This document shows positions 7,811 through 13,591 of a stretch of DNA of 33,577 nucleotides, in pieces. Every line of letters begins with the position of its first letter. Positions within the stretch are counted from its first letter, which is position 1. A program made the translations under genes and the position numbers. Source of the stretch: a virus; IMG/VR virus record IMGVR_UViG_3300046007_002027, positions 1-33,577 of that record. The stretch is one strand, 5' to 3'. Under the pieces are notes generated by a model. The model saw only the letters and a program-made list of their open reading frames with translations, made no database searches and had not been told where the DNA came from.

Positions 7811-8062
7811 ATGGAAAGTCCAAATAATACAATTCAATGGGGCCAAGGTGCTGCCTACAACCAAATCGGTTGGGGGCAGGGCTACATCAACGCTATAAGT
7901 TGGGGTGAGATACATCCCAACTCTTGGGGACATCCAGAGACGAACCTCACGGGTCAGAGCGGGGATGCGTACGACTATTTCTATTTACAACGTGTAACGG
8001 CAGCGGGTGGGTACTATGAGGGTAGTGCTTGTGCAGTTGCTAAAATCGATTCTTGGTTATGA
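7811..8062 (+). CDS. Small WGQG-repeat protein, virion-associated
   Basis: 83 residues with repeated Trp-Gly motifs (IQWGQGAAYN, IGWGQGYIN, ISWGEIHPNSWG), each about 9-11 residues apart, then FYLQRV and a hydrophobic end. The repetition suggests short beta turns stacked in a fibre or collar. I have seen this kind of WGQG protein between connector and fibre genes in Bacteroidota phages; its function is not known. Its stop overlaps the start of the adhesin gene. Confidence 0.65.
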   Translation: MESPNNTIQWGQGAAYNQIGWGQGYINAISWGEIHPNSWGHPETNLTGQSGDAYDYFYLQRVTAAGGYYEGSACAVAKIDSWL

Positions 8063-9822
8063 GTTTTTACGATGAGGCGTCTTGGCTCCTGATTCCCGAG
8101 GGAATTGAGGAGGATATTGTATTTGCCCAAAAGCCTACAAGCGGATTAGGGGATTTGGCCTTCACCCGTGCGAGCGATGCCACCCGTACCAATAGTGCAG
8201 GGGTGATAGAACGGACTCCTTGGAATTTCTTTCAAGATTCCGAAATGTTCTCAACCGCAAACTGGGGAAAACTCAATAGTTCAGTATCTGCAAATACAAC
8301 AACCGCCCCAAACGGAACACTGACTGCTGATACGCTTGTTGAAAATACTGCAAATTCAACTCACATAGCACTTCAAATAACGGCTGGGCAAATATCTGGA
8401 AATACGTATACCGCATCAATATACGCAAAAGCGGCAGGTCGTTCTTGGATTGGATTGTTCAATAATGCTGGTGGAACTGGAAATGCTTTTTTTGATTTAT
8501 CAAATGGAACAGTTGGAACCGTTTTAACTGGTTCGGCACAAATACAATCTGTTGGTAATGGTTGGTACAGATGCTCAATCACATTTGTTCCGACAACAAC
8601 GGGCACTTTTAATATACAAGTAAGAATTGCTTCAGCTGACAATGTTCCAACCTACACAGGTAACGGGACATCGGGCATCTTCATTTGGGGCGCACAGATA
8701 GTTGAAGGCACAGATGCAAAGCCCTACTTCGCAACTACCAATCGACAAGATGTACCAAGATTGGACTACCGCAATGCAGATGGGAGTTTGAATAGTTGTC
8801 CTCGCTTGTTGCTTGAACCCCAACGCACAAATTTAGCGTTGTATAGTGAGCAGTTTAATGATGCAAGTTGGCTTCTTATAGGTGCAACAACAAGCGCTAA
8901 TGTTGCTATTTCTCCAGGTGGAACAACAAATGCAGATGAATTAATTGGAGATGGGACTAACACAAGCGTAAGAATTAGAAGAAATGTTACGATTTCTGCA
9001 GGAGTTCACACATTTAGTTGTTTCTTAAAAGCGGGAACTCATAATTTTGCATTTTTGGAATTTAGTGGTTTTGTAGATATATCGGGTACATCATCTGCTT
9101 TCTTTAATTTAGCGAATGGAACAACGCCAACATCGGGGGCAACGATAGAAAATTATGGCAATGGTTGGTATAGATGCTATATTAGTGCTACTATTAATTT
9201 ATTAGATACAGCAGGGTCTGTGGGGTTTAGGGTAGTTCCAAGTATATCTACTAACGTCTTCTCTACGGCAGGTGATGCAAATGGGAAATCTATTTTAGCT
9301 TGGGGCGCACAACTTGAAGCAGGAGCCTATCCAACCACCTACATTCCTACCACTACGGCAGCGGTGACGAGGATTGCGGACGCTGCAAGTAAGACGGGCG
9401 TTTCTTCGCTTATTGGGCAGACGGAGGGGACTTTGTTTGTTGATATTACTTTAACTTCAAGGTCAAGTTTTTCTTATTTTGCTATTGCTCCAAACTTGGG
9501 GGCTACAAATACATACATTGGTATAGGCATAAGTGCAAGCTCAATATCTTTTGAGGTTGTTAATAGTGGCATCCAAGTTGCTTACAGCTTCCCAAACACC
9601 TCTACGGGTAGTTTCAAATTAGCATTTGCTTACAAAGCAAACGATTTTGTTGCCTATGTAAATGGGGCACTTGTACACACTGACACAAGTGGAACGGTTC
9701 CAACGTGTAGCCAAATTGGGCTAAACGCATATAACAATGCAGCTTCTTGGAACTATAACCAAGCCGCCCTATTCCCGACACGCCTAACCAACGCCCAACT
9801 CGCACAACTCACCACGTTATGA
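8059..9822 (+). CDS. Tail fibre / receptor-binding adhesin with two carbohydrate-binding-like modules
   Basis: 587 residues from the ATG at 8059, which overlaps the previous stop; the upstream TTG at 8053 is less likely. The N-terminal ~55 residues (DLAFTRASDATRTNSAGVIE) are typical of phage fibre and spike proteins. Two tandem modules follow (~58-230 and ~265-440), each ending in NGWYRC...WGAQ.E.G, resembling carbohydrate-binding jelly-rolls found on phage spikes. The last ~130 residues (GQTEGTLFVDITL, VNGALVHTD) look like a LamG/concanavalin-type lectin fold. It probably recognises host surface glycan. Parts of both modules are visibly more AT-rich than the flanking structural genes, suggesting exchange between phages. 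Confidence 0.7.
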   Translation: MSFYDEASWLLIPEGIEEDIVFAQKPTSGLGDLAFTRASDATRTNSAGVIERTPWNFFQDSEMFSTANWGKLNSSVSANTTTAPNGTLTADTLVENTANSTHIALQITAGQISGNTYTASIYAKAAGRSWIGLFNNAGGTGNAFFDLSNGTVGTVLTGSAQIQSVGNGWYRCSITFVPTTTGTFNIQVRIASADNVPTYTGNGTSGIFIWGAQIVEGTDAKPYFATTNRQDVPRLDYRNADGSLNSCPRLLLEPQRTNLALYSEQFNDASWLLIGATTSANVAISPGGTTNADELIGDGTNTSVRIRRNVTISAGVHTFSCFLKAGTHNFAFLEFSGFVDISGTSSAFFNLANGTTPTSGATIENYGNGWYRCYISATINLLDTAGSVGFRVVPSISTNVFSTAGDANGKSILAWGAQLEAGAYPTTYIPTTTAAVTRIADAASKTGVSSLIGQTEGTLFVDITLTSRSSFSYFAIAPNLGATNTYIGIGISASSISFEVVNSGIQVAYSFPNTSTGSFKLAFAYKANDFVAYVNGALVHTDTSGTVPTCSQIGLNAYNNAASWNYNQAALFPTRLTNAQLAQLTTL

Positions 9823-10130
9823 CCTATCTAAAATACGCTTGGCCTACCGAAGGCCAGTTCATTACCGATATGCTTTCCGCAGGATTCGCAGAAATGAACG
9901 AAGGTGAGGTATCTTTTGTGAATTGTGCCGTACATCAAATCGGACTTGTGGAAAGCGACCCACGTTGGGCGGTAGATATCATTTGGGTAGCACCATCCGA
10001 ATTCCAACAATACGTTGTTTGGCCTGCTCCGAATAGCGCAGTTCATTGGTTTGCGGGATGGGAATCAGCATACGCACAAGCATACTGCGAGGCCAATCCG
10101 ACACTTTGTAACGAAGCAACAGGCGAATAA
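9819..10130 (+). CDS. Hypothetical protein after the adhesin
   Basis: 103 residues, rich in Trp and aromatic residues (WAVDIIWVAPSEFQQYVVWP, VHWFAGWESAYAQAYCEA). It starts in an ATGA overlap with the adhesin stop and its stop overlaps the next start (TAATG). No signal peptide or membrane segment is evident. Translational coupling to the adhesin suggests a fibre-associated or fibre-assembly role, but the sequence does not prove it. Confidence 0.6.
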   Translation: MTYLKYAWPTEGQFITDMLSAGFAEMNEGEVSFVNCAVHQIGLVESDPRWAVDIIWVAPSEFQQYVVWPAPNSAVHWFAGWESAYAQAYCEANPTLCNEATGE

Positions 10131-10291
10131 TGAAAACAGACAGTACAAGTGCGGTAGCGACCTCTTGGAGTTTAGCGGTAGGTGGATTAACGATAGCCGA
10201 GGTGCATCAAATAGCAGGTCTATTCGTAATGCTGACCTCTTTTGTGTACACCTTGTGGCGTTGGAATCGGGATATTAAGAATGATAGATAG
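10130..10291 (+). CDS. Small holin-like membrane protein
   Basis: 53 residues. A polar N-terminus is followed by a hydrophobic stretch (~12-44: SWSLAVGGLTIAEVHQIAGL and the following FVMLTSFVYTLWRW), which could be one long or two short membrane helices. The tail RWNRDIKNDR is charged. Size, topology and position just before the endolysin fit a holin that permeabilises the inner membrane. It overlaps both neighbours. Confidence 0.65.
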   Translation: MKTDSTSAVATSWSLAVGGLTIAEVHQIAGLFVMLTSFVYTLWRWNRDIKNDR

Positions 10292-10523
10292 ATTATTTAG
10301 AAATCCAAAAACAACGCTTATCGGCCTTATCCTGATTTCCTTTGGTGGAATCTTGGTTTGGTTCGAGAAAGCGTCTTTAACAGAGTTTAGTGCGTTTATA
10401 ATGGGCGGGTTTGCCTTAATGATGAGTAGAGATGGCGAAGCAACAGGAGCAAACAAAAATCAAGAAGTCAAAAAGAAAACTGGGAAGGCACACCAAGAGC
10501 CAGAACAAAAGGGTGACGAGTAA
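10281..10523 (+). CDS. Two-helix membrane protein, lysis-region
   Basis: 80 residues from the ATG at 10281, which overlaps the previous gene by 11 bp; the frame is open further upstream but would overlap far more. Two hydrophobic segments (TLIGLILISFGGILVWF and FSAFIMGGFALMM) are followed by a polar, Lys/Glu/Gln-rich cytoplasmic tail. It could be the holin or antiholin partner of the preceding small protein. Its 3' part is overlapped in another frame by a basic 38-residue gene at 10432. Confidence 0.65.
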   Translation: MIDRLFRNPKTTLIGLILISFGGILVWFEKASLTEFSAFIMGGFALMMSRDGEATGANKNQEVKKKTGKAHQEPEQKGDE

Positions 10524-10548
10524 GACCTACCGGGGTCAAGGTCGTTAA
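10432..10548 (+). CDS. Very basic 38-residue protein, out-of-frame overlap
   Basis: ATG at 10432, stop at 10546-10548, in a different frame from the membrane protein it overlaps by 92 bp. The product is MAKQQEQTKIKKSKRKLGRH then TKSQNKRVTSKTYRGQGR: about a third Lys/Arg. The KLGRH.K and K.YRGQGR pattern looks like a small basic protein that I recall from other Bacteroidota phages, typically near lysis genes. It could bind nucleic acid or an acidic partner. The overlap explains why the membrane protein's tail is low in sequence complexity. Confidence 0.55.
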   Translation: MAKQQEQTKIKKSKRKLGRHTKSQNKRVTSKTYRGQGR

Positions 10549-10552
10549 AACC

Positions 10553-10583
10553 ATCATTAGAGCAATAAAAGGCACCTAATGAT
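10553..10583. repeat. 8-bp inverted repeat upstream of the endolysin
   Basis: ATCATTAG at 10553-10560 pairs with CTAATGAT at 10576-10583 across a 15-nt loop, 28 bp before the endolysin ATG. No T-run follows, so it is not a terminator. It may be a regulatory hairpin or protein site controlling endolysin expression. Confidence 0.45.
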
Positions 10584-10610
10584 ACTTAAAAGTAACAAAA
10601 TACATAACCT

Positions 10611-11039
10611 ATGCAACTTTCAAGGGACTTTATACTTTCTGAGTTTACAGATACCGATACCGGGTTACCGAACGTACCTGGTCAGGAAGAAATCCGTAAC
10701 CTAAAGCTTTTAGCACAAAAGGTGCTGCAACCGGCACGGGATAAATTCGGAGTAATTAATGTTACGAGTGGATTTCGTTCACCGGAGGTAAACTCTGCGG
10801 TTGGCGGTAGTGCAACATCCGACCACGTACACGGAAGAGCAGCAGACATCCAATGTGATGATATGGCAGCGGTGTTTAACTACATACGCAAATATCTGCC
10901 GTTTAAGCAACTCATTTGGGAATTTGGTACCGATGTACAACCTGGATGGATTCACGTCTCCTATGACGTTCTAAATAACCGAGGACAAGTTTTAAAAGCA
11001 ATCAAGAAAGGTGGAAAAACAAAGTACGTCCAATTTTAA
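10611..11039 (+). CDS. Peptidase M15 endolysin
   Basis: 142 residues covering one M15-type (D-Ala-D-Ala/L-Ala-D-Glu peptidase) domain. The zinc site is clear: SDHVHGRAADI gives H72 and D79, and WIHVSY gives H115; E104 in IWEFG is the likely catalytic acid. VTSGFRSPEVN (~51-61) is also typical. It cuts peptidoglycan peptide cross-links at lysis. There is no signal peptide, so release depends on the upstream holin-like proteins; the downstream spanin completes the lysis set. An 87-bp gap containing an inverted repeat precedes it. Confidence 0.88.
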   Translation: MQLSRDFILSEFTDTDTGLPNVPGQEEIRNLKLLAQKVLQPARDKFGVINVTSGFRSPEVNSAVGGSATSDHVHGRAADIQCDDMAAVFNYIRKYLPFKQLIWEFGTDVQPGWIHVSYDVLNNRGQVLKAIKKGGKTKYVQF

Positions 11040-11050
11040 CGACTGGTTAA

Positions 11051-11464
11051 ATGAGCTTGAAGAAATTCCTACATCCACTAGTTGTAGTATTGATAATCCT
11101 GATTGCGAGTCTTGCTCTGGGTAGTTGTTCTGCGGAATGGCATTTAACCCAAGCAATTCGCAAGGGAGCAAGAGTCGAACAATCAAAATGGGATACGTTG
11201 GTTATTACCAAGGAAAGAACTCTTTGGGATACGCTAACCCTAAACGATGTTGATACGGTAGTTGTCCAAAAGGACAACATCCGACTTAGGATTGTTAGGA
11301 ATTTTGATACCATCCGTGTTAAGGCAATCTGCTTACCGGACACGGTGAAGGTGACTAAATACATTAATCGTACCATCAAAGCACCTGAGAAAAAAGGAAT
11401 ATGGGAAAAATACATAATGCTATTTGCAGTTGGTATGCTGCTTGTAGTGTTATTAAGGCGATAG
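11051..11464 (+). CDS. Unimolecular spanin candidate
   Basis: 137 residues. The N-terminus (MSLKKFLHPLVVVLIILIAS then LALGSC) is a lipoprotein signal with lipobox cysteine C26. A periplasmic domain of strands and Thr/Val/Asp-rich repeats follows (WDTLVITKERTLWDTLTLND, DTVVVQKDNIRLRIVRNFDT). The C-terminus (YIMLFAVGMLLVVLLRR) is a membrane anchor. A lipid anchor at one end and a membrane helix at the other is the layout of unimolecular spanins such as T1 gp11, which join inner and outer membranes for the last lysis step. It follows the endolysin by 11 bp and is the last late gene. Confidence 0.7.
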   Translation: MSLKKFLHPLVVVLIILIASLALGSCSAEWHLTQAIRKGARVEQSKWDTLVITKERTLWDTLTLNDVDTVVVQKDNIRLRIVRNFDTIRVKAICLPDTVKVTKYINRTIKAPEKKGIWEKYIMLFAVGMLLVVLLRR

Positions 11465-11530
11465 AGGCCCTTTAGAGGCCTTCTAACGCATTATCTATCT
11501 AAGTTGGATAGATTGTATACCTTGACCTTG

Positions 11531-11560
11531 AAAATGCGTGTAAACGCAGATTTTCTTTTA
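11531..11560 (+). terminator. Likely terminator of the late transcript
   Basis: AAAATGCGT-gtaa-ACGCA followed by GA and a T-rich run (TTTTCTTTTA). The stem is only 5 GC-containing pairs, extended imperfectly by A/T pairs. It is 66 bp after the spanin gene, the last of the late block. Confidence 0.5.
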
Positions 11561-11594
11561 TTTTTAATTTTACCTAACTATCAAGTTACTTAAG

Positions 11595-11644
11595 TTAGTT
11601 TTAAGTTTAGTTAGAGTTATTTAGTTTTAAGTTAGTTTTAAGTT
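11595..11644. repeat. Iteron-like direct repeats
   Basis: TTAGTTTTAAGTT occurs exactly at 11595-11607, 11621-11633 and 11632-11644 (starts 26 and 11 bp apart, the last two sharing 2 bp). Partial and inverted variants (TTAACTTACTAACTAAG) follow. The 11-bp phase is close to one helical turn, as in initiator or repressor binding arrays. Confidence 0.6.
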
Positions 11645-11723
11645 AACTTACTAACTAAGTTGTAAAAAATAAGCATTGGGCGCATACGCCCGACAAGTGT
11701 TAATAACTTTTTAGTTATATACA

Positions 11724-11757
11724 TTGGTTAGACCTATTCTTTTCTTGTTTAGGTTTG
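11724..11757 (+). promoter_or_regulatory. Bacteroidota-type promoter for the early block
   Basis: TTG at 11724-11726 and TAGGTTTG at 11750-11757, spaced 23 bp, match the -33 TTG / -7 TAnnTTTG consensus. The ATG of the first early gene lies only 4 nt after the -7 box, so the transcript may be leaderless or nearly so. Confidence 0.65.
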
Positions 11758-11761
11758 CAAT

Positions 11762-11950
11762 ATGGGAACAGATAGAAACGACAGACGCAAGAAACATCTT
11801 GCTATGGAATTAAAACAAATTCCGAATGACTACACAAATGCCTTCCTCAACCACTTCGGATTCTGCGACTACCCCAGAAGCGAAAACGAATCAGCAGCCA
11901 CCAGAAAGTACAACACCTGGGAGCAAGGAAAAAAAACCTTCAATCAATGA
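11762..11950 (+). CDS. Small early protein, unknown function
   Basis: 62 residues; basic N-terminus (MGTDRNDRRKKHLAMELKQI), then YTNAFLNHFGFCDYPRSEN and a polar end. No known domain is recognised. It is the first gene after the repeat-bearing region and its own promoter, the position where many phages keep host-takeover proteins. Its stop overlaps the DUF3310 gene start by 4 bp. Confidence 0.6.
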   Translation: MGTDRNDRRKKHLAMELKQIPNDYTNAFLNHFGFCDYPRSENESAATRKYNTWEQGKKTFNQ

Positions 11951-12267
11951 ACACCAAGGATTCCACCAAGTCTTCCTCTACTGGGACGAGCGTCCCTGAA
12001 TACTACATAGGCAAGTTTAAGGGCATTGAAGCGTTTGACGTAGTTCAGGACTTTGCCCACGACAATTACAACTTGGGTGTAGCAATCGCCTACCTACTCC
12101 GTGCCGGAAAGAAAGACGGCAATCCTGCCGAGCAAGATATTAATAAAGCGATAATCCACCTAAAGCGTGAACTCCAACAACTTGAAGACTATGCCGTATT
12201 ATACCAACCCCGAAGTAAAGCGTCAGATAGATTTGATTCTGACGGAGGTTGCGAATCTTTTCGCTAA
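11947..12267 (+). CDS. DUF3310 family protein
   Basis: 106 residues. Residues ~19-82 match the DUF3310 signature: YYIGKFKGIEAFDVVQDF, NYNLGVAIAYLLRAGKK, DINKAIIHLKREL. This small helical domain is common in phages of many hosts, and is sometimes annotated as nucleotide-kinase-related without proof. The last ~25 residues are Ser/Asp-rich and overlap the next gene in another frame by 77 bp, so this tail may be poorly conserved. Confidence 0.75.
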   Translation: MNTKDSTKSSSTGTSVPEYYIGKFKGIEAFDVVQDFAHDNYNLGVAIAYLLRAGKKDGNPAEQDINKAIIHLKRELQQLEDYAVLYQPRSKASDRFDSDGGCESFR

Positions 12268-12376
12268 CTGCGATGACCAAAACCGTGCCTACGCCAAAGC
12301 CCAGGAGCAAACCCTCCTTAAAGAAGTCCACAAACTCGACCCGGCCTTTGCCGCCCGCTGCGGATATAGAGATTAG
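12191..12376 (+). CDS. Small helical protein in overlapping frame
   Basis: 61 residues from the ATG at 12191 (MPYYTNPEVKRQIDLILTEV onwards), predicted helical, ending ARCGYRD. It overlaps DUF3310 by 77 bp upstream and the RusA-like gene by 104 bp downstream, each in a different frame. An upstream GTG at 12167 would lengthen the overlap. The amphipathic helices argue for real coding, but the double overlap lowers confidence. Function unknown. Confidence 0.5.
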   Translation: MPYYTNPEVKRQIDLILTEVANLFANCDDQNRAYAKAQEQTLLKEVHKLDPAFAARCGYRD

Positions 12377-12722
12377 TGTTATCCTGTCCAAGGTACCTTC
12401 CTTGAATCAGTTCTACGCTTCCAAGCATTGGATAGTTCGCAAGAAGGCAAAGGATAAGTTTACGGAGGAAGTCCTGGCGCAGTTAACAACATACGACAAA
12501 ACACGATTCAAGACAATTACGGCAACGCTAAGGCATAACTACGGATACGATAACGATAATTGCATTATGGCAATTAAGTTTGCCTTGGACGCATTACGCA
12601 AGTGGGGAGGAATAGAAGACGATAATACCAACTTTGTAACTAAGGTTGTTATTAGCCGTGACCACGAGATAACAAAGAATACAGGCAAAGTAATTTTTTT
12701 TGGTAAGGGAGTTGTATGTTAA
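12273..12722 (+). CDS. RusA-like Holliday junction resolvase
   Basis: 149 residues from the ATG at 12273. The core (~32-142) fits the RusA fold: VILSKVPSLNQFYASKHWIV, a basic helix, GYDNDNCIMAIKFALDALRK (D93, D95, D106) and GGIEDDNTNFV (D116, D117). These acidic residues correspond to the metal-binding set that cuts four-way DNA junctions. The N-terminal ~30 residues are Lys/Pro/Ser-rich, lie over the preceding gene and are probably not part of the enzyme fold. No later ATG or GTG in frame precedes the core. It probably resolves recombination or replication intermediates before packaging. Confidence 0.75.
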   Translation: MTKTVPTPKPRSKPSLKKSTNSTRPLPPAADIEISVILSKVPSLNQFYASKHWIVRKKAKDKFTEEVLAQLTTYDKTRFKTITATLRHNYGYDNDNCIMAIKFALDALRKWGGIEDDNTNFVTKVVISRDHEITKNTGKVIFFGKGVVC

Positions 12723-12760
12723 TTTTTTTGCGTATGTTTGTCCTGTCTAACACCTAAAAC
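12712..12760 (+). promoter_or_regulatory. Early promoter with ACACCTAAAA leader element
   Basis: TTG at 12712-12714, an 18-bp spacer, TATGTTTG at 12733-12740, then AACACCTAAAAC at 12749-12760, 7 nt before the ATG of the next gene. The same 12-mer occurs in the leader after the promoter at 16955, also 8 nt beyond its TATGTTTG box. The upstream -33 box overlaps the end of the RusA-like gene. Confidence 0.65.
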
Positions 12761-12767
12761 TATTCTA

Positions 12768-12929
12768 ATGGAATACGGACAAAGAACAAACTGGTCTCAG
12801 GAATCTGCCGCACAGATGGTAGAGTTCCTTCAACATCGAGTCGAGGCGATGGCATCACGGATGGAATTCCTCGAAGCAGAAAACGAAGTATTAAAAAGAA
12901 CCCTTTTAAACGAATTGCACAATGCCTAA
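12768..12929 (+). CDS. Small coiled-coil early protein
   Basis: 53 residues from the ATG at 12768; the TTG at 12738 lies inside the promoter and is rejected. The protein is one amphipathic helix with leucine spacing (AAQMVEFLQHRVEAMASRME then FLEAENEVLKRTLLNEL), suggesting a dimeric coiled coil. It is the first gene after an early promoter and overlaps the next gene by 8 bp. Function unknown. Confidence 0.6.
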   Translation: MEYGQRTNWSQESAAQMVEFLQHRVEAMASRMEFLEAENEVLKRTLLNELHNA

Positions 12930-13350
12930 AATCACATCCATCACCCCGAACGGCCAATGGAACGAGTTCTACAAGTTAGACATCCGCTTTGATGACGGAG
13001 AATTTGGAACCGCATTCGCCAAGAGTCAAACCCCTTCTTACAAAGTAGGTGACGAGGTTGAGTACACCAAGAATGAGAAAGGTACCATTAAGATTCAACG
13101 TGGTGACCGCCCTGCTTGGACACCTTCAGCACCCAAGGCCAATGATGACCGCAGCGCATCTATCATTCGCCAGGTAGCATTGAAATCAGCCGTTGAGATG
13201 TCAGCAGCTTATGTTGCCCAAGGGTCAACAATTCCCGTAGAGAAAATCTTTGAGTTAGCAGAGAAGTTTAACGCTTGGATGTCAGGCACCCACGGTGCTA
13301 CGCATCAAGAACACTTTGCAGCTCGTGTAGAAGAATCCAGTCCGTTTTAG
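12922..13350 (+). CDS. Putative OB-like early protein (possible ssDNA-binding)
   Basis: 142 residues in two parts. Residues ~1-65 are predicted beta (ITSITPNGQWNEFYKLDIRF, YKVGDEVEYTKNEKGTIKIQ) and resemble a small OB or SH3-like barrel. A Pro-rich linker follows, then a helical part (~75-142: SIIRQVALKSAVEMSAAYVA, VEKIFELAEKFNAWMSG). I recognise the architecture from Bacteroidota phage early regions but know no proven role; ssDNA binding is an inference from the fold and from the RusA, helicase and nuclease neighbours. Confidence 0.55.
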   Translation: MPKITSITPNGQWNEFYKLDIRFDDGEFGTAFAKSQTPSYKVGDEVEYTKNEKGTIKIQRGDRPAWTPSAPKANDDRSASIIRQVALKSAVEMSAAYVAQGSTIPVEKIFELAEKFNAWMSGTHGATHQEHFAARVEESSPF

Positions 13351-13375
13351 GTGTTTCAGTAGCGACTGGTTGACA

Positions 13376-13391
13376 GCCCGGAAAGACGGGC
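13376..13391 (+). other. Hairpin abutting the tRNA-like RNA
   Basis: GCCCG (13376-13380) pairs with CGGGC (13387-13391) around GAAAGA, ending 5 nt before the acceptor stem of the tRNA-like element. It could be a 5' processing or stability determinant of that RNA. Confidence 0.45.
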
Positions 13392-13396
13392 AATTT

Positions 13397-13517
13397 AGTC
13401 GGGTGGCGCAATGGTAAACGCATCAAATTAGGTTACTGCATAAAATACTTACTAATTTGATTATTCACGGCAGCGGATAGTATCCGAGTATTGTAGGTTC
13501 GATTCCTACCCCGACTA
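13397..13517 (+). ncRNA. tRNA-like RNA with enlarged anticodon and variable arms
   Basis: The acceptor stem AGTCGGG (13397-13403) pairs perfectly with CCCGACT (13510-13516), with discriminator A at 13517. The D arm is GCG/CGC (13406-13408 with 13419-13421) with GG in its loop. The T arm is perfect: GTAGG-TTCGATT-CCTAC (13493-13509). In place of a 5-bp, 7-nt anticodon arm there is a perfect 10-bp stem (13422-13431 with 13452-13461) and a 20-nt loop. A ~31-nt variable region contains CGGAT-AGT-ATCCG (13474-13486). Total length is 121 nt against 73-90 for normal tRNAs. CCA is not encoded. No anticodon can be assigned safely. A strong terminator follows within 7 nt. Confidence 0.75.
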
Positions 13518-13523
13518 CAAAGA

Positions 13524-13548
13524 CCCCTCTCCGGAGGGGCTTTTTTTT
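13524..13548 (+). terminator. Intrinsic terminator after the tRNA-like RNA
   Basis: CCCCTC (13524-13529), loop TCCG, GAGGGG (13534-13539), then C and eight Ts. It starts 7 nt after the discriminator base and defines the 3' end of the RNA precursor. Confidence 0.9.
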
Positions 13549-13560
13549 GCCCAATGTTTT

Positions 13561-13587
13561 TTTGTATTGATTTTTTGTTTACGTTTG
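13561..13587 (+). promoter_or_regulatory. Early promoter for the helicase group
   Basis: TACGTTTG at 13580-13587 matches the -7 TAnnTTTG box. The best -33 candidate is TTTG at 13561-13564, with a rather short 15-bp spacer in a T-rich context. The ATG at 13592 lies 4 nt after the box, again suggesting a leaderless mRNA. Confidence 0.55.
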
Positions 13588-13591
13588 CCCT

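Larger units (their letters stand above)
11465..11761. other. AT-rich intergenic control region / candidate origin
   Basis: This 297-bp gene-free stretch lies between late lysis genes and early genes. In order it holds: inverted repeat AGGCC/GGCCT (11465-11481); a 7-bp inverted repeat ATCTATC/GATAGAT (11494-11514); a terminator-like hairpin (11531-11560); a cluster of three TTAGTTTTAAGTT units (11595-11644) plus related inverted sequence; a GC hairpin GGGCG-CATA-CGCCC (11678-11691); and the promoter at 11724-11757. Direct repeats in AT-rich DNA next to replication genes are typical of an origin or of a master control site. No experimentally known element is recognised. Confidence 0.6.

Noticed and set aside
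10015-10278. 87-residue alternative frame in the lysis region
   Set aside because: It covers the holin-like gene and the end of the adhesin neighbour in another frame, with no membrane segment or motif; the 53- and 80-residue membrane proteins explain the region better.
13397-13517. Ordinary tRNA gene
   Set aside because: The D, T and acceptor arms fit, but the anticodon arm and variable region are far too long and no anticodon is defined, so it is reported as tRNA-like.
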